Notes: a model not told the origin generated them from the letters alone. Positions 12,889-26,708 are shown, numbered from the stretch's first letter. The stretch: DNA of 64,000 nt from Hydractinia symbiolongicarpus (GCF_029227915.1 NC_079877.1:35553851-35617850), one strand, 5' to 3'. Made by a program: numbers and translations.

Positions 12889-15800
12889 TTAAAAACTACA
12901 AGTCTCATGCGCTTTAGTGGTGAAATAATAATTTAAAAAATCGTTCGGGAAATGAGTATACACCATGGGTACTTTCTTTGTATACATTTGACTATACGGG
13001 CCGAGTCCGGGATTTACGGAAAATCGCAGGTTTTCGTTTGCCGGCGAATAAACCACTTTCATTAAGCGTCTCATCAAAAATGAACACATTTCTGAAAACT
13101 ACAAATCTCATGCGTTTTAGTGGTGAAAAAATAATTTAAAAAATCGTTCGGGAAATGAGTTTACTCACTGGGTACTTTCCTTGTATACTTTTGACTATAC
13201 GGGCCGAGTCCGGGATTTACGGGAAATCGCAGGTTTTCGTTTGCCAGCGATTAAACTTCTTCTATTCCGCGTCTCATCAAAAATGAAAACATTTTTGAAA
13301 ACTACAAGTCTCATGCCTTTTAGTGGTGAAAAAATAATTTAAAAAATCGTTCGGGAATTGAGTTTACACCCTGGGTACTTTGTTTGTATACTTTTGACTA
13401 TACGGGCCGAGTCCAGGATTTAAGGGAAATCGCAGGTTTTCGTTTGCCGGCGATTAAACTTCTTTTATTCAGCGTCTTATCAAAAATGAAATCATTTTTG
13501 AAAACTACAAGTCTCATGCGTTTTAGTGGTGAAAAAATAATTTAAAAATTCGTTTGGGAAATGAGTTTACTCACTGGGTACTTTCCTTGTATACTTTTGA
13601 CTATACGGGCCGAGTCCGGGATTTACGGAAAATCGCGGGTTTTCGTTTGCCGGCGTTTAAACTTCTTTTATTCAGCGTCTCATCAAAAATGAAAACATTT
13701 TTAAAAACTACAAGTCTCATGGGCTTTAGTGGTGAAATAATAATTTAAAAAATCGTTCGGGAAATGAGTATACACCATGGGTACTTTCTTTGTATACATT
13801 TGACTATACGGGCCGAGTCCGGGATTTACGGAAAATCGCAGGTTTTCGTTTGACGGCGAATAAACCACTTTCATTAAGCGTCTCATCAAAAATGAAAACA
13901 TTTTTAAAAACTACACGTCTCATGGGCTTTAGTGGTGAAATAATAATTTAAAAAATCGTTCGGGAAATGAGTATACACCATGGGTACTTTCTTTGTATAC
14001 TTTTGACTATACGGGCCGAGTCCGGGACTTACGGGAAATCGCAGGTTTTCGTTTGCCGGCAATGAACCACTTTCATTAAGCGTCTCATCAAAAATGAAAA
14101 CATTTCTGAAAACTACAAGTCTCATGCGTTTTAGTGGTGAAAAAATAATTTAAAAATTCGTTCGGGAAATGAGTTTACTCACTGGGTACTTTCCTTGTAT
14201 ACTTTTGACTATACGGGCCGAGTCCGGGATTTACGGGAAATCGCAGGTTTTCGTTTGCCGGCGATTAAACTTCTTTTATTCCGCGTCTCATCAAAAATGA
14301 AAACATTTTTGAAAACTACAAGTCTCATGCCTTTTAGTGGTGAAATAATAATTTAAAAAATCGTTCGGGAATTGAGTTTACACCCTGGGTACTTTGTTTG
14401 TATACTTTTGACTATACGGGCCGAGTCCAGGATTTAAGGGAAATCGCAGGTTTTCGTTTGCCGGCGATTAAACTTCTTTTATTCAGCGTCTCATCAAAAA
14501 TGAAATCATTTTTGAAAACTACAAGTCTCATGCGTTTTAGTGGTGAAAAAATAATTTAAAAATTCGTTCGGGAAATAAGTTTATTCACTGGGTACTTTCC
14601 TTGTATACTTTTGACTATACGGGCCGAGTCCGGGATTTACGGAAAATCGCGGGTTTTCGTTTGCCGGCTATTAAACTTCTTTTATTCAGCGTCTCATCAA
14701 AAATGAAAACATTTTTAAAAACTACAAGTCTCATAGGATTTAGTGGTGAAATAATAATTCAAAAAATCGTTTGGGAAATGAGTTTACTCCCTGGGTACTT
14801 TCTTTGTATACTTTTGACTATAAGCCGAGTCCAGGATTTACGGGAAATCGCAGGTTTTCGTTTGCCGGGGATTAAACTTCTTTTATTCAGCGTCTCATCA
14901 AAAAAGAAAACATTTTTGAAAACTACAAGTCTCATGCGTTGTAGTGGTGAAAAAATAATTTAAAAAATCGTTCGAAAAATGAGTTTACTCCCTGGGTACT
15001 TTCTTTATATACTTTTGACTATATGGGCCAAGCCCGGGATTTACGGGTAATCGCAGGTTTTCGTTTGCCGGCGAATAAACTTCTTTCATTAAGCGTCTCA
15101 TCAAAAATGAAAACGTTTTTGAAAACTACAAGTCTCATGCGTTTTAGTGGTGAAAAAAAAAATTAAAAAATCGTTCGGGAAATGAGTTTACTCCCTGGGT
15201 ACTTTCTTTGTATACATTCGACTATACGGGCCAAGCCCGGGATTTACGGGAAATCGCGGGATTTCGTTTGCCGGCGATTAAACCTCTTTCATTAAGCGTC
15301 TCATCAAAAATGAAAACATTTTTGAAAACAAAAAGCCTCATGCGTTTTAGTGGTGAAAAAATAATTTAAAAAATCGTTCGGGAAATGAGTTTACTCCCTG
15401 GGTACTTTCTTTGTATACTTTTGACTATACGGGCCAAATTCGGGGTTTACGGGAAATGGCGGGTTTTCGTTTGCCGGAGATTAAACTTCTTTTGTTCAGC
15501 GTCTCATCAAAAATGAAAACATTTTTAAAAACTACAAGTCTCGTGCGTTGTAGTGGTGAAAAAATAATTTAAAAAAACGTTCGGAGAATGAGTTTACTCC
15601 CTGGGTACTTTCTTTGTATACTTTTGACTATACGGGCCGAGTGCGGGGTTTACGGGAAATGGCGGGTTTTCGTTTGCCGGCGATTAAACTTCTTTTATTC
15701 AGCGTCTCATCAAAAATGAAAACATTTTTGAAAACTACAAGTCTCATGCCTTTTAGTGGTGAAAAAATAATTTAAAAAATCTTTCGGGAATTGAGTTTAC

Positions 15801-18800
15801 ACCCTGGGTACTTTGTTTGTATACTTTTGACTACACTGGCCGAGTCCAGGATTTAAGGGAAATCGCAGGTTTTCGTTTGCCGGCGATTAAACTTCTTTTA
15901 TTCAGCGTCTCATCAAAAATGAAATTTTTTTGAAAACTACAAGTCTCATGCGTTTTAGTGGTGAAAAATTAATTTAATAATTCGTTCGGGAAATGAGTTT
16001 ACTCACTGGGTACTTTCCTTGTATACTTTTGACTATACGGGCTGAGTCCGGGATTTACGGAAAATCGCGGGTTTTCGTTTGCCGGCTAATAAACTTCTTT
16101 TATTCAGCGTCTCATCAAAAATGAAAACATTTTTAAAAACTACAAGTCTCATAGGCTTTAGTGGTGAAATAATAATTTAAAACATCGTTTGGGAAATGAG
16201 CTTACTCCCTGGGTACTTTCTTTGTATACTTTTGACTATACGGGCCGAGTCCGGGATTTACGGGAAATCGCAGGTTTTCGTTTGCCGGGGATTAAACTTC
16301 TTTTATTCAGCGTCTCATCAAAAATGAAAACATTTTTAAAAACTACAAGTCTCATGGGCTTTAGTGGTGAAATAATAATTTAAAAAATCGTTCGGGAAAT
16401 GAGTATACACCATGGGTACTTTCTTTGTATACATTTGACTATACGGGCCGAGTCCGGGATTTACGGAAAATCGCAGGTTTTCGTTTGCCGGCGAATAAAC
16501 CACTTTCATTAAGCGTCTCATCAAAAATGAAAACATTTCTGAAAACTACAAATCTCATGCGTTTTAGTGGTGAAAAAATAATTTAAAAAATCGTTCGGGA
16601 AATGAGTTTACTCACTGGGTACTTTCCTTGTATACTTTTGACTATACGGGCCGAGTCCGGGATTTACGGGAAATCGCAGGTTTTCGTTTGCCAGCGATTA
16701 AACTTCTTTTATTCCGCGTCTCATCAAAAATGAAAACATTTTTGAAAACTACAAGTCTCATGCCTTTTAGTGGTGAAAAAATAATTTAAAAAATCGTTCG
16801 GGAATTGAGTTTACACCCTGGGTACTTTGTTTGTATACTTTTGACTATACGGGCCGAGTCCAGGATTTAAGGGAAATCGCAGGTTTTCGTTTGCCGGCGA
16901 TTAAACTTCTTTTATTCAGCGTCTTATCAAAAATGAAATCATTTTTGAAAACTACAAGTCTCATGCGTTTTAGTGGTGAAAAAATAATTTAAAAATTCGT
17001 TCGGGAAATGAGTTTACTCACTGGGTACTTTCCTTGTATACTTTTGACTATACGGGCCGAGTCCGGGATTTACGGAAAATCGCGGGTTTTCGTTTGCCGG
17101 CGTTTAAACTTCTTTTATTCAGCGTCTCATCAAAAATGAAAACATTTTTAAAAACTACAAGTCTCATGGGCTTTAGTGGTGAAATAATAATTTAAAAAAT
17201 CGTTCGGGAAATGAGTATACACCATGGGTACTTTCTTTGTATACATTTGACTATACGGGCCGAGTCCGGGATTTACGGAAAATCGCAGGTTTTCGTTTGC
17301 CGGCGAATAAACCACTTTCATTAAGCGTCTCATCAAAAATGAAAACATTTTTAAAAACTACACGTCTCATGGGCTTTAGTGGTGAAATAATAATTTAAAA
17401 AATCGTTCGGGAAATGAGTATACACCATGGGTACTTTCTTTGTATACTTTTGACTATACGGGCCGAGTCCGGGACTTACGGGAAATCGCAGGTTTTCGTT
17501 TGCCGGCGATGAACCACTTTCATTAAGCGTCTCATCAAAAATGAAAACATTTCTGAAAACTACAAGTCTCATGCGTTTTAGTGGTGAAAAAATAATTTAA
17601 AAATTCGTTCGGGAAATGAGTTTACTCACTGGGTACTTTCCTTGTATACTTTTGACTATACGGGCCGAGTCCGGGATTTACGGGAAATCGCAGGTTTTCG
17701 TTTGCCGGCGATTAAACTTCTTTTATTCCGCGTCTCATCAAAAATGAAAACATTTTTGAAAACTACAAGTCTCATGCCTTTTAGTGGTGAAATAATAATT
17801 TAAAAAATCGTTCGGGAATTGAGTTTACACCCTGGGTACTTTGTTTGTATACTTTTGACTATACGGGCCGAGTCCAGGATTTAAGGGAAATCGCAGGTTT
17901 TCGTTTGCCGGCGATTAAACTTCTTTTATTCAGCGTCTCATCAAAAATGAAATCATTTTTGAAAACTACAAGTCTCATGCGTTTTAGTGGTGAAAAAATA
18001 ATTTAAAAATTCGTTCGGGAAATAAGTTTATTCACTGGGTACTTTCCTTGTATATTTTTGACTATACGGGCCGAGTCCGGGATTTACGGAAAATCGCGGG
18101 TTTTCGTTTGCCGGCTATTAAACTTCTTTTATTCAGCGTCTCATCAAAAATGAAAACATTTTTAAAAACTACAAGTCTCATAGGATTTAGTGGTGAAATA
18201 ATAATTCAAAAAATCGTTTGGGAAATGAGTTTACTCCCTGGGTACTTTCTTTGTATACTTTTGACTATAAGCCGAGTCCAGGATTTACGGGAAATCGCAG
18301 ATTTTCGTTTGCCGGGGATTAAACTTCTTTTATTCAGCGTCTCATCAAAAATGAAAACATTTTTGAAAACTACAAGTCTCATGCGTTGTAGTGGTGAAAA
18401 AATAATTTAAAAAATCGTTCGAAAAATGAGTTTACTCCCTGGGTACTTTCTTTATATACTTTTGACTATATGGGCCAAGCCCGGGATTTACGGGTAATCG
18501 CAGGTTTTCGTTTGCCGGCGAATAAACTTCTTTCATTAAGCGTCTCATCAAAAATGAAAACGTTTTTGAAAACTACAAGTCTCATGCGTTTTAGTGGTGA
18601 AAAAAAAAATTAAAAAATCGTTCGGGAAATGAGTTTACTCCCTGGGTACTTTCTTTGTATACATTCGACTATACGGGCCAAGCCCGGGATTTACGGGAAA
18701 TCGCGGGATTTCGTTTGCCGGCGATTAAACCTCTTTCATTAAGCGTCTCATCAAAAATGAAAACATTTTTGAAAACAAAAAGCCTCATGCGTTTTAGTGG

Positions 18801-19830
18801 TGAAAAAATAATTTAAAAAATCGTTCGGGAAATGAGTTTACTCCCTGGGTACTTTCTTTGTATACTTTTGACTATACGGGCCAAATTCGGGGTTTACGGG
18901 AAATGGCGGGTTTTCGTTTGCCGGAGATTAAACTTCTTTTGTTCAGCGTCTCATCAAAAATGAAAACATTTTTAAAAACTACAAGTCTCATGCGTTGTAG
19001 TGGTGAAAAAATAATTTAAAAAAACGTTCGGAAAATGAGTTTACTCCCTGGGTACTTTCTTTGTATACTTTTGACTATACGGGCCGAGTGCGGGGTTTAC
19101 GGGAAATGGCGGGTTTTCGTTTGCCGGCGATTAAACTTCTTTTATTCAGCGTCTCATCAAAAATGAAAACATTTTTGAAAACTACAAGTCTCATGCCTTT
19201 TAGTGGTGAAAAAATAATTTAAAAAATCGTTCGGGAATTGAGTTTACACCCTGGGTACTTTGTTTGTATACTTTTGACTACACTGGCCGAGTCCAGGATT
19301 TAAGGGAAATCGCAGGTTTTCGTTTGCCGGCGATTAAACTTCTTTTATTCAGCGTCTCATCAAAAATGAAATCTTTTTGAAAACTACAAGTCTCATGCGT
19401 TTTAGTGGTGAAAAATTAATTTAATAATTCGTTCGGGAAATGAGTTTACTCACTGGGTACTTTCCTTGTATACTTTTGACTATACGGGCTGAGTCCGGGA
19501 TTTACGGAAAATCGCGGGTTTTCGTTTGCCGGCTATTAAACTTCTTTTATTCAGCGTCTCATCAAAAATGAAAACATTTTTAAAAACTACAAGTCTCATA
19601 GGCTTTAGTGGTGAAATAATAATTTAAAACATTGTTTGGGAAATGAGCTTACTCCCTGGGTACTTTCTTTGTATACTTTTGACTATACGGGCCGAGTCCG
19701 GGATTTACGGGAAATCGCAGGTTTTCGTTTGCCGGGGATTAAACTTCTTTTATTCAGCGTCTCATCAAAAATGAAAACATTTTTGAAAACTACAAGTCTC
19801 ATGCGTTGTAGTGGTGAAAAAATAATTTAA
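12889..19830. repeat. Two tandem copies of a 3447-bp seventeen-monomer higher-order repeat
   Basis: Variant-rich monomers from about 12.9-16.3 kb recur from about 16.3-19.8 kb at a constant offset of 3447 bp (17 x 203 minus 4). Matched pairs include AGTATACACCATGGG, TATAAGCCGAGTCCAGG (near 14820 and 18267, missing the GGGCC of other monomers) and the short monomer near 15927/19370. A few single-base differences separate the copies, for example GATTTTCG against GGTTTTCG near 18300, so the duplication is recent but not brand new. Boundaries are approximate. Confidence 0.85.
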
Positions 19831-22800
19831 AAAATCGTTCGGAAAATGAGTTTACTCCCTGGGTACTTTCTTTGTATACTTTTGACTATATGGGCCAAGC
19901 CCGGGATTTACGGGAAATCGCGGGTTTTCGTTTGCTGGCGATTAAACTTCTTTCAGTAAGCGTCTCATCAAAAATGAAAACGTTTTTGAAAACTACAAGT
20001 CTCATGCGTTGTAGTGGTGAAAAAATAATTTAAAAAATCGTTCGGAAAATGAGTTTACTCCCTGGGTACTTTCTTTGTATACTTTTGACTATACGGGCCG
20101 AGTGCGGGGTTTACGGGAAATGGCGGGTTTTCGTTTGCCGGCGATTAAACTTCTTTTATTCAGCGTCTCATCAAAAATGAAAACATTTTTAAAAACTACA
20201 AGTCTCATGCGTTGTAGTGGTGAAAAAATAATTTAAAAAATCGTTCGGAAAATCAGTTTACTCCCTGGGTACTTTCTTTGTATACTTTTGACTATACGGA
20301 CCAAGTCCGGGGTTAACGGGAAATGGCGGGTTTTCGTTTGCCGGCGATTAAAATTCTTTTATTCAGCGTCTCATTAAAAATGAAAACATTTTTAAAAACC
20401 ATAAGTCTCATGGGCTTTAGTAGTGAACTAATAATTTAAAAAATCGTTCGGGAAATGAGTTTACACCCCGGGTACTTTCTTTGTATACTTTTGACTATAC
20501 GGGCCGAGTCCGGGATTTACGGGAAATCGCAGGTTTTCGTTTGCCGGCGATTAAACTTCTTTTATTCCGCGTTTCATCAAAAATGAAAACATTTTTGAAA
20601 ACTACAAGTCTCATGCGATTTAGTAGTGAAAAAATATTTTAAAAAATCGTTCGGGAAATGAGTTTACTCCCTGGGTACTTTCTTTGTATACTTTTGACTA
20701 TACGGGCCGAGTCCGGGATTTAGGGGAAATCGCAGGTTTTCGTTTGCCGGCGAATAAACCACTTTCATTAAGCGTCTCGTCAAAAATGAAAACATTTCTG
20801 AAAACTACAAGTCTCATGCGTTTTAGTGGTTAAAAAATAATTTTAAAAATCGTTCGGGAAATGAGTTTACTCACTGGGTACTTTCCTTGTATACTTTGGA
20901 CTACACGGGCCGAGTCCGGGATTTACGGGAAATCGCGGATTTTTGTTTGAGGGCGATTAAACTTCTTTTTTTCAGCGTCTCATCCAAAATGAAAACGTTT
21001 TTGAAAACTAAAAGTCTCATGCGTTGTAGTGGTGAAAAAATAATTTAAAAAATCGTTCGGAAAATGAGTTTACTCTCTGGGTACTTTCTTTGTATACTAT
21101 TGACTATACGGGCCGAGTCCGGGGTTTACGGGAAATGGCGGGTTTTCGTTTGCCGGCGATTAAACTTCTTTTATTCAGCGTCTCATCAAAAATGAAAACA
21201 TTTTAAAAACTACAAGACTCATGCGTTGTAGTGGTGAAAAAATAATTTAAAAAATCGTTTGGAAAATGAGTTTACTCCCTGGGTACTTTCTTTGTATACT
21301 TTTGACTATACGGACCGAGTCCGGGGTTAACGGGAAATGGCGGGTTTTCGTTTGCCGGCGATTAAACTTCTTTTATTCAGCGTCTCATCAAAAATGAAAA
21401 CATTTTTAAAAACTATAAGTCTCATGGGCTTTAGTGGTGAACTAATAATTTAAAAAATCGTTCGGGAAATGAGTTTACACCCCGGGTACTTTCTTTGTAT
21501 ACTTTTGACTAAACGGGCCGAGTCCGGGATTTACGGGAAATCGCAGGTTTTCCTTTGCCGGCGATTAAACTTCTTTTATTCAGCGTTTCATCAAAAATGA
21601 AAACATTTTTGAAAACTACAAGTCTCATGCGTTTTTGTGGTGAAAAAATATTTTAAGAAATCGTTCGGGAAATGAGTTTACTCCCTGGGTACTTTCTTTG
21701 TATACTTTTGACTATACGGGCCGAGTCCGGGATTTACGGGAAGTCGCGGGTTTTCGTTTGCCGGCGTTTAAACTTTTTTTATTCAGCGTCTCATCAAAAA
21801 TGAAAACATTTTTGAAAACTACAAGTCTCATGCGTTTTAGTGGTGAAAAAATAATTTAAAAAATCGTTCGGGAAATGAGTATACACCCTGGGTACTTTCT
21901 TTGTATACTTTTGACTATACGGGCCGAGTCCGGGATTTACGGGAAATCGCAGGTTTTCGTTTGCCAGCGAATAAACCACTTTCATTAGGCGTCTCATCAA
22001 AAATGAAAACATTTCTGAAAACTACAAGTCTCATGCGTTTTAGTGGTTAAAAAATAATTTAAAAATTCGTTCGGGAATTGAGTTTACTCACTGGGTACTT
22101 TCCTTGTATACTTTTGACTATACGGGCCGAGTCCGGGATTTACTGGAAATCGCAGGTTTTCGTTTGCCGGCGATTAAACTTCTTTTATTCCGCGTCTCAT
22201 CAAAAATGAAAACATTTTTGAAAACTACAAGTCTCATGCCTTTTAGTGGTGAAAAAATAATTTAAAAAATCGTTCGGGAATTTAGTTTACACCCTGGGTA
22301 CTTTGTTTGTATACTTTTGACAATACGGGCCGAGTCCAGGATTTAAGGGAAATCGCAGGTTTTTGTTTGCCTGCGATTAAACTTCTTTTATTCAGCGTCT
22401 CATCAAAAATGAAATCATTTTTGAAAACAACAAGTCCCAAGCGTTTTAGTGGTGAAAAAATAATTTAAAAATTCGTTCGGGAAATGAGTTTACTCACTGG
22501 GTACTTTCCTTGTATACTTTTGACTATACGGGCCGAGTCCGGGATTTACGGGAAATCGCGGGTTTTCGTTTGCCGGCTATTAAACTTCTTTTATTCAGCG
22601 TCTCATCAAAAATGAAAAAACATTTTTAAAAACTACAAGTCTCATAGGCTTTAGTGGTGAAATAATAATTTAAAAAATCGTTTGGGAAATGAGTTTACTC
22701 CCTGGGTACTTTCTTTGTATACTTTTGACTATACGGGCCGAGTCCGGGATTTACGGGAAATCGCAGGTTTTCGTTTGCCGGCGATTAAACTTCTTTTATT

Positions 22801-22849
22801 CAGCGTCTCATCAAAAATGAAAACATTTTTGAAAACTACATGTCTCATG
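19831..22849. repeat. Satellite monomers, unstructured stretch
   Basis: Only satellite monomers are present. Variants similar to the 0-4 kb and 24-26 kb parts of the array recur, such as GACTATACGGACCGAGTCC and GTGAACTAATAATTT, but I do not see a clean local tandem higher-order unit. No gene or RNA is supported. Confidence 0.75.
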
Positions 22850-25800
22850 CGTTGTAGTGGTGAAAAAATAATTAAAAAACTCGTTCAGAAAATGAGTTTA
22901 CTCCCTGGGTACTTTCTTTGTATACTTTTGACTAAATGGGCCAAGCCCGGGATTTACGGGAAATCGCGGGTTTTCGTTTGCCGGCGATTAAACTTCTTTT
23001 ATTCAGCGTTTCATCAAAAATGAAAACATTTTTAAAAACTACAAGTCTTATGCGTTTTAGTGGTGAAAAAATAATTTAAAAAATCGTTCTGGAAATGAGT
23101 TGACTCACAGGGTACTTTCTTTGTATACATTCGACTATACGGGCCAAGCCCGGGATTTACGGGAAATCGCGGGTTTTCGTTTGCTGGCGATTAAACCTCT
23201 TTCATTAAGCGTCTCATCAAAAATGAAAACATTTTTTAAAACTACAAGTCTCATGCGTTTTATTGGTGAAAATAAAATTAAAAAATCGTTCGGGAAATGA
23301 GTTTACTCCCTGGGTACTTTCTTTGTATACATTCGACTATACGGGCCAAGCCCCGGATTTACGGGAAATCGCGGGATTTCGTTTGCCGGCGATTAAACCT
23401 CTTTCATTAAGCGTCTCATCAAAAATGAAAACGTTTTTGAAAACTACAAGTCTCATGCGTTTTAGTGGTGAAAAAAAAAATTAAAAAATCGTTCGGGAAA
23501 TGAGTTTACTCCCTGGGTACTTTTTTTGTATACTTTGGACTATACGGGCCGAGTCCGGGATTTACGGGAAATCGCGGATTTTCGTTTGAGGGCGATTAAA
23601 CTTCTTTTATTCAGCGTCTCATCAAAAATGAAAACGTTTTTGAAAACTACAAGTCTCATGCGTAGTAGTGGTGAAAAAATAATTTAAAAAATCGTTCGGA
23701 AAATGAGTTTACTCCCTGGGTACTTTCTTTGTATACTTTTGACTATACGGGCCGAGTCCGGGGTTTACGGGAAATGGCGGGTTTTCGTTTGCCGGCGATT
23801 AAACTTCTTTTATTCAGCGTCTCATCAAAAATGAAAACATTTTTAAAAACTACAAGTCTCATGCGTTGTAGTGGTGAAAAAATAATTTAAAAAATCGTTC
23901 GGAAAATGAGTTTACTCCCTGGGTACTTTCTTTGTATACTTTTGACTATACGGACCGAGTCCGGGGTTAACGGGAAATGGCGGGTTTTCGTTTGCCGGCG
24001 ATTAAACTTCTTTTATTCAGCGTCTCATCAAAAATGAAAACATTTTTAAAAACTATAAGTCTCATGGGCTTTAGTGGTGAACTAATAATTTAAAAAATCG
24101 TTCGGGAAATGAGTTTACACCCCGGGTACTTTCTTTGTATACTTTTGACTATACGGGCCGAGTCCGGGATTTACGGGAAATCGCAGGTTTTCGTTTGCCG
24201 GCGATTAAACTTCTTTTATTCAGCGTTTCATCAAAAATGAAAACATTTTTGAAAACTACAAGTCTCATGCGTTTTAGTGGTGAAAAAATATTTTAAGAAA
24301 TCGTTCGGGAAATGAGTTTACTCCCTGGGTACTTTCTTTGTATACTTTTGACTATACGGGCCGAGTCCGGAATTTACAGGAAGTCGCGGGTTTTCGTTTG
24401 CCGGCGATTAAACTTCTTTTATTCAGCGTTTCATCAAAAATGAAAACATTTTTGAAAACTACATGTCTCATGCGTTGTAGTGGTGAAAAAATAATTAAAA
24501 AACTCGTTCAGAAAATGAGTTTACTCCCTGGGTACTTTCTTTGTATACTTTTGACTAAATGGGCCAAGCCCGGGATTTACGGGAAATCACGGGTTTTCGT
24601 TTGCCGGCGATTAAACTTCTTTTATTCAGCGTTTCATCAAAAATGAAAACATTTTTAAAAACTACAAGTCTTATGCGTTTTAGTGGTGAAAAAATAATTT
24701 AAAAAATCGTTCTGGAAATGAGTTGACTCACAGGGTACTTTCTTTGTATACATTCGACTATACGGGCCAAGCCCGGGATTTACGGGAAATCGCGGGTTTT
24801 CGTTTGCTGGCGATTAAACCTCTTTCATTAAGCGTCTCATCAAAAATGAAAACATTTTTTAAAACTACAAGTCTCATGCGTTTTATTGGTGAAAATAAAA
24901 TTAAAAAATCGTTCGGGAAATGAGTTTACTCCCTGGGTACTTTCTTTGTATACATTCGACTATACGGGCCAAGCCCCGGATTTACGGGAAATCGCGGGAT
25001 TTCGTTTGCCGGCGATTAAACCTCTTTCATTAAGCGTCTCATCAAAAATGAAAACGTTTTTGAAAACTACAAGTCTCATGCGTTTTAGTGGTGAAAAAAA
25101 AAATTAAAAAATCGTTCGGGAAATGAGTTTACTCCCTGGGTACTTTCTTTGTATACTTTGGACTATACGGGCCGAGTCCGGGATTTACGGGAAATCGCGG
25201 ATTTTCGTTTGAGGGCGATTAAACTTCTTTTATTCAGCGTCTCATCAAAAATGAAAACGTTTTTGAAAACTACAAGTCTCATGCGTAGTAGTGGTGAAAA
25301 AATAATTTAAAAAATCGTTCGGAAAATGAGTTTACTCCCTGGGTACTTTCTTTGTATACTTTTGACTATACGGGCCGAGTCCGGGGTTTACGGGAAATGG
25401 CGGGTTTTCGTTTGCCGGCGATTAAACTTCTTTTATTCAGCGTCTCATCAAAAATGAAAACATTTTTAAAAACTACAAGTCTCATGCGTTGTAGTGGTGA
25501 AAAAATTATTTTAAAAATTCTTTCTTAAAATGAGTTTACTCCCTGGGTACTTTCTTTGTATACTTTTGACTATACGGACCGAGTCCGGGGTTAACGGGAA
25601 ATGGCGGGTTTTCGTTTGCCGGCGATTAAACTTCTTTTATTCAGCGTCTCATCAAAAATGAAAACATTTTTAAAAACTATAAGTCTCATGGGCTTTAGTG
25701 GTGAACTAATAATTTAAAAAATCGTTCGGGAAATGAGTTTACACCCCGGGTACTTTCTTTGTATACTTTTGACTATACGGGCCGAGTCCGGGATTTACGG

Positions 25801-26100
25801 GAAATCGCAGGTTTTCGTTTGCCGGCGATTAAACTTCTTTTATTCAGCGTTTCATCAAAAATGAAAACATTTTTGAAAACTACAAGTCTCATGCGTTTTA
25901 GTGGTGAAAAAATATTTTAAGAAATCGTTCGGGAAATGAGTTTACTCCCTGGGTACTTTCTTTGTATACTTTTGACTATACGGGCCGAGTCCGGAATTTA
26001 CAGGAAGTCGCGGGTTTTCGTTTGCCGGCGTTTAAACTTCTTTTATTCAGCGTCTCATCAAAAATGAAAACATTTTTAAAAACTACAAGTCTCATGGGCT
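22850..26100. repeat. Two tandem copies of a ~1623-bp eight-monomer higher-order repeat
   Basis: The segment at about 22.85-24.47 kb recurs at about 24.48-26.1 kb with an offset of 1623-1624 bp. Private markers in both copies include AATAATTAAAAAACTCGTTCAG, TTTTATTGGTGAAAATAAAATT, CGTAGTAGTGGTG and ATTTTAAGAAATCG. This is the higher-order unit closest to the left edge of the Polinton-like element. Boundaries are approximate. Confidence 0.8.
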
Positions 26101-26365
26101 TTAGTGGTGAAATAATAATTTAAAAAATCATTCCGGAAATGAGTATACACCCTGGGTACTTTCTTTGTATACTTTTGACTATACGGGCCGAGTGCGGGAT
26201 TTACGGGAAATCGCTGGTTTTCGTTTGCCGGCGAATAAGCCACGTTCATTAAGCGTCTCATCAAAAATGAAAACATTTCTGAAAACTACAAGTCTCATGC
26301 GTTTTAGTGGTGAAAAAATAATTTAAAAATTCGTTCGGGAAATGAGTTTACTCCCTGGGTACTTT

Positions 26366-26664
26366 AGAGATAGGAAAATGCCGATCCTAGGACAATCATG
26401 TCAAATAAGCGGGCATCCACGTTAAATCAACGTAAAAGGTCCATAAAATCCCTTAGCACTTTACCACTCCACGTCAAATCATAGATCATGCCCGTTAAAT
26501 CAACGATAGAAGAGTCCATAAAATCCGTTAGCACTTTACGTTAAATTATAGAGCATGTTATAATATCCGTCCAAAACCCCCTCCATCCCCCACCCCCTCC
26601 CCGTCCCATGGGTCCCTCCCCACCCTCCCCTGTTGTGTCCTATAAATTATAGTGATATGTGTCT
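26366..26664. other. Left terminal non-coding region: diverged tandem repeat and C-rich tract
   Basis: No credible gene is seen. Two diverged tandem copies of a ~75-bp unit (about 26411-26486 and 26487-26557) share GTTAAATCAACG, GTCCATAAAATCC and TTAGCACTTTAC. They are followed by an almost pure C/T tract at about 26570-26640, so the minus strand is G-rich. The TIR of a Polinton would be expected here, but without the right end the inverted-repeat partner cannot be tested. An AT-rich TATAAATTATA follows at 26641, before the terminal hairpin. Confidence 0.6.
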
Positions 26665-26689
26665 ATCTTTACCAGAAACAAGTAAAGAT
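26665..26689. terminator. Hairpin downstream of the leftmost minus-strand unit
   Basis: Perfect 8-bp arms ATCTTTAC (26665-26672) and GTAAAGAT (26682-26689) with a 9-nt loop. It lies 20 nt past the stop codon of the minus-strand gene at 26709-27044. The core is nearly identical to the hairpin at 34839-34863, including the loop CAGAAACA. Confidence 0.65.
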
Positions 26690-26708
26690 GATTGCAATGT
26701 TGCAAGGT

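Larger units (their letters stand above)
1..26365. repeat. Left satellite array, ~203-bp monomer (~130 copies)
   Basis: Continuous head-to-tail array of a 203-bp monomer; no unique sequence is seen. Landmarks recurring every ~203 bp are CAAAAATG-AAAA-CATTTTTG, TTTAGTGGTGAAAAA, GGGTACTTTCTTTGTATAC and GTTTTCGTTTGCCGGCGATTAAA. Two main monomer classes alternate irregularly. One has CATTCGACTATACGGGCCAAGCC with TTTCATTAAGCG; the other has TTTTGACTATACGGGCCGAGTCC with TTTTATTCAGCG. Some monomers carry small indels, for example 3 extra bases in GGGATTTTTGCGGG. The array stops abruptly at GGGTACTTT (26365), where unique DNA begins. Both strands contain 64-120-aa open frames, but 203 is not a multiple of 3, so one DNA stretch is read in different frames in successive monomers; I do not regard them as genes. 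Confidence 0.97.

Noticed and set aside
1-26365. CRISPR-like or other functional repeat-spacer array
   Set aside because: The whole monomer is repeated without unique spacers; it is a simple tandem satellite in eukaryotic DNA.
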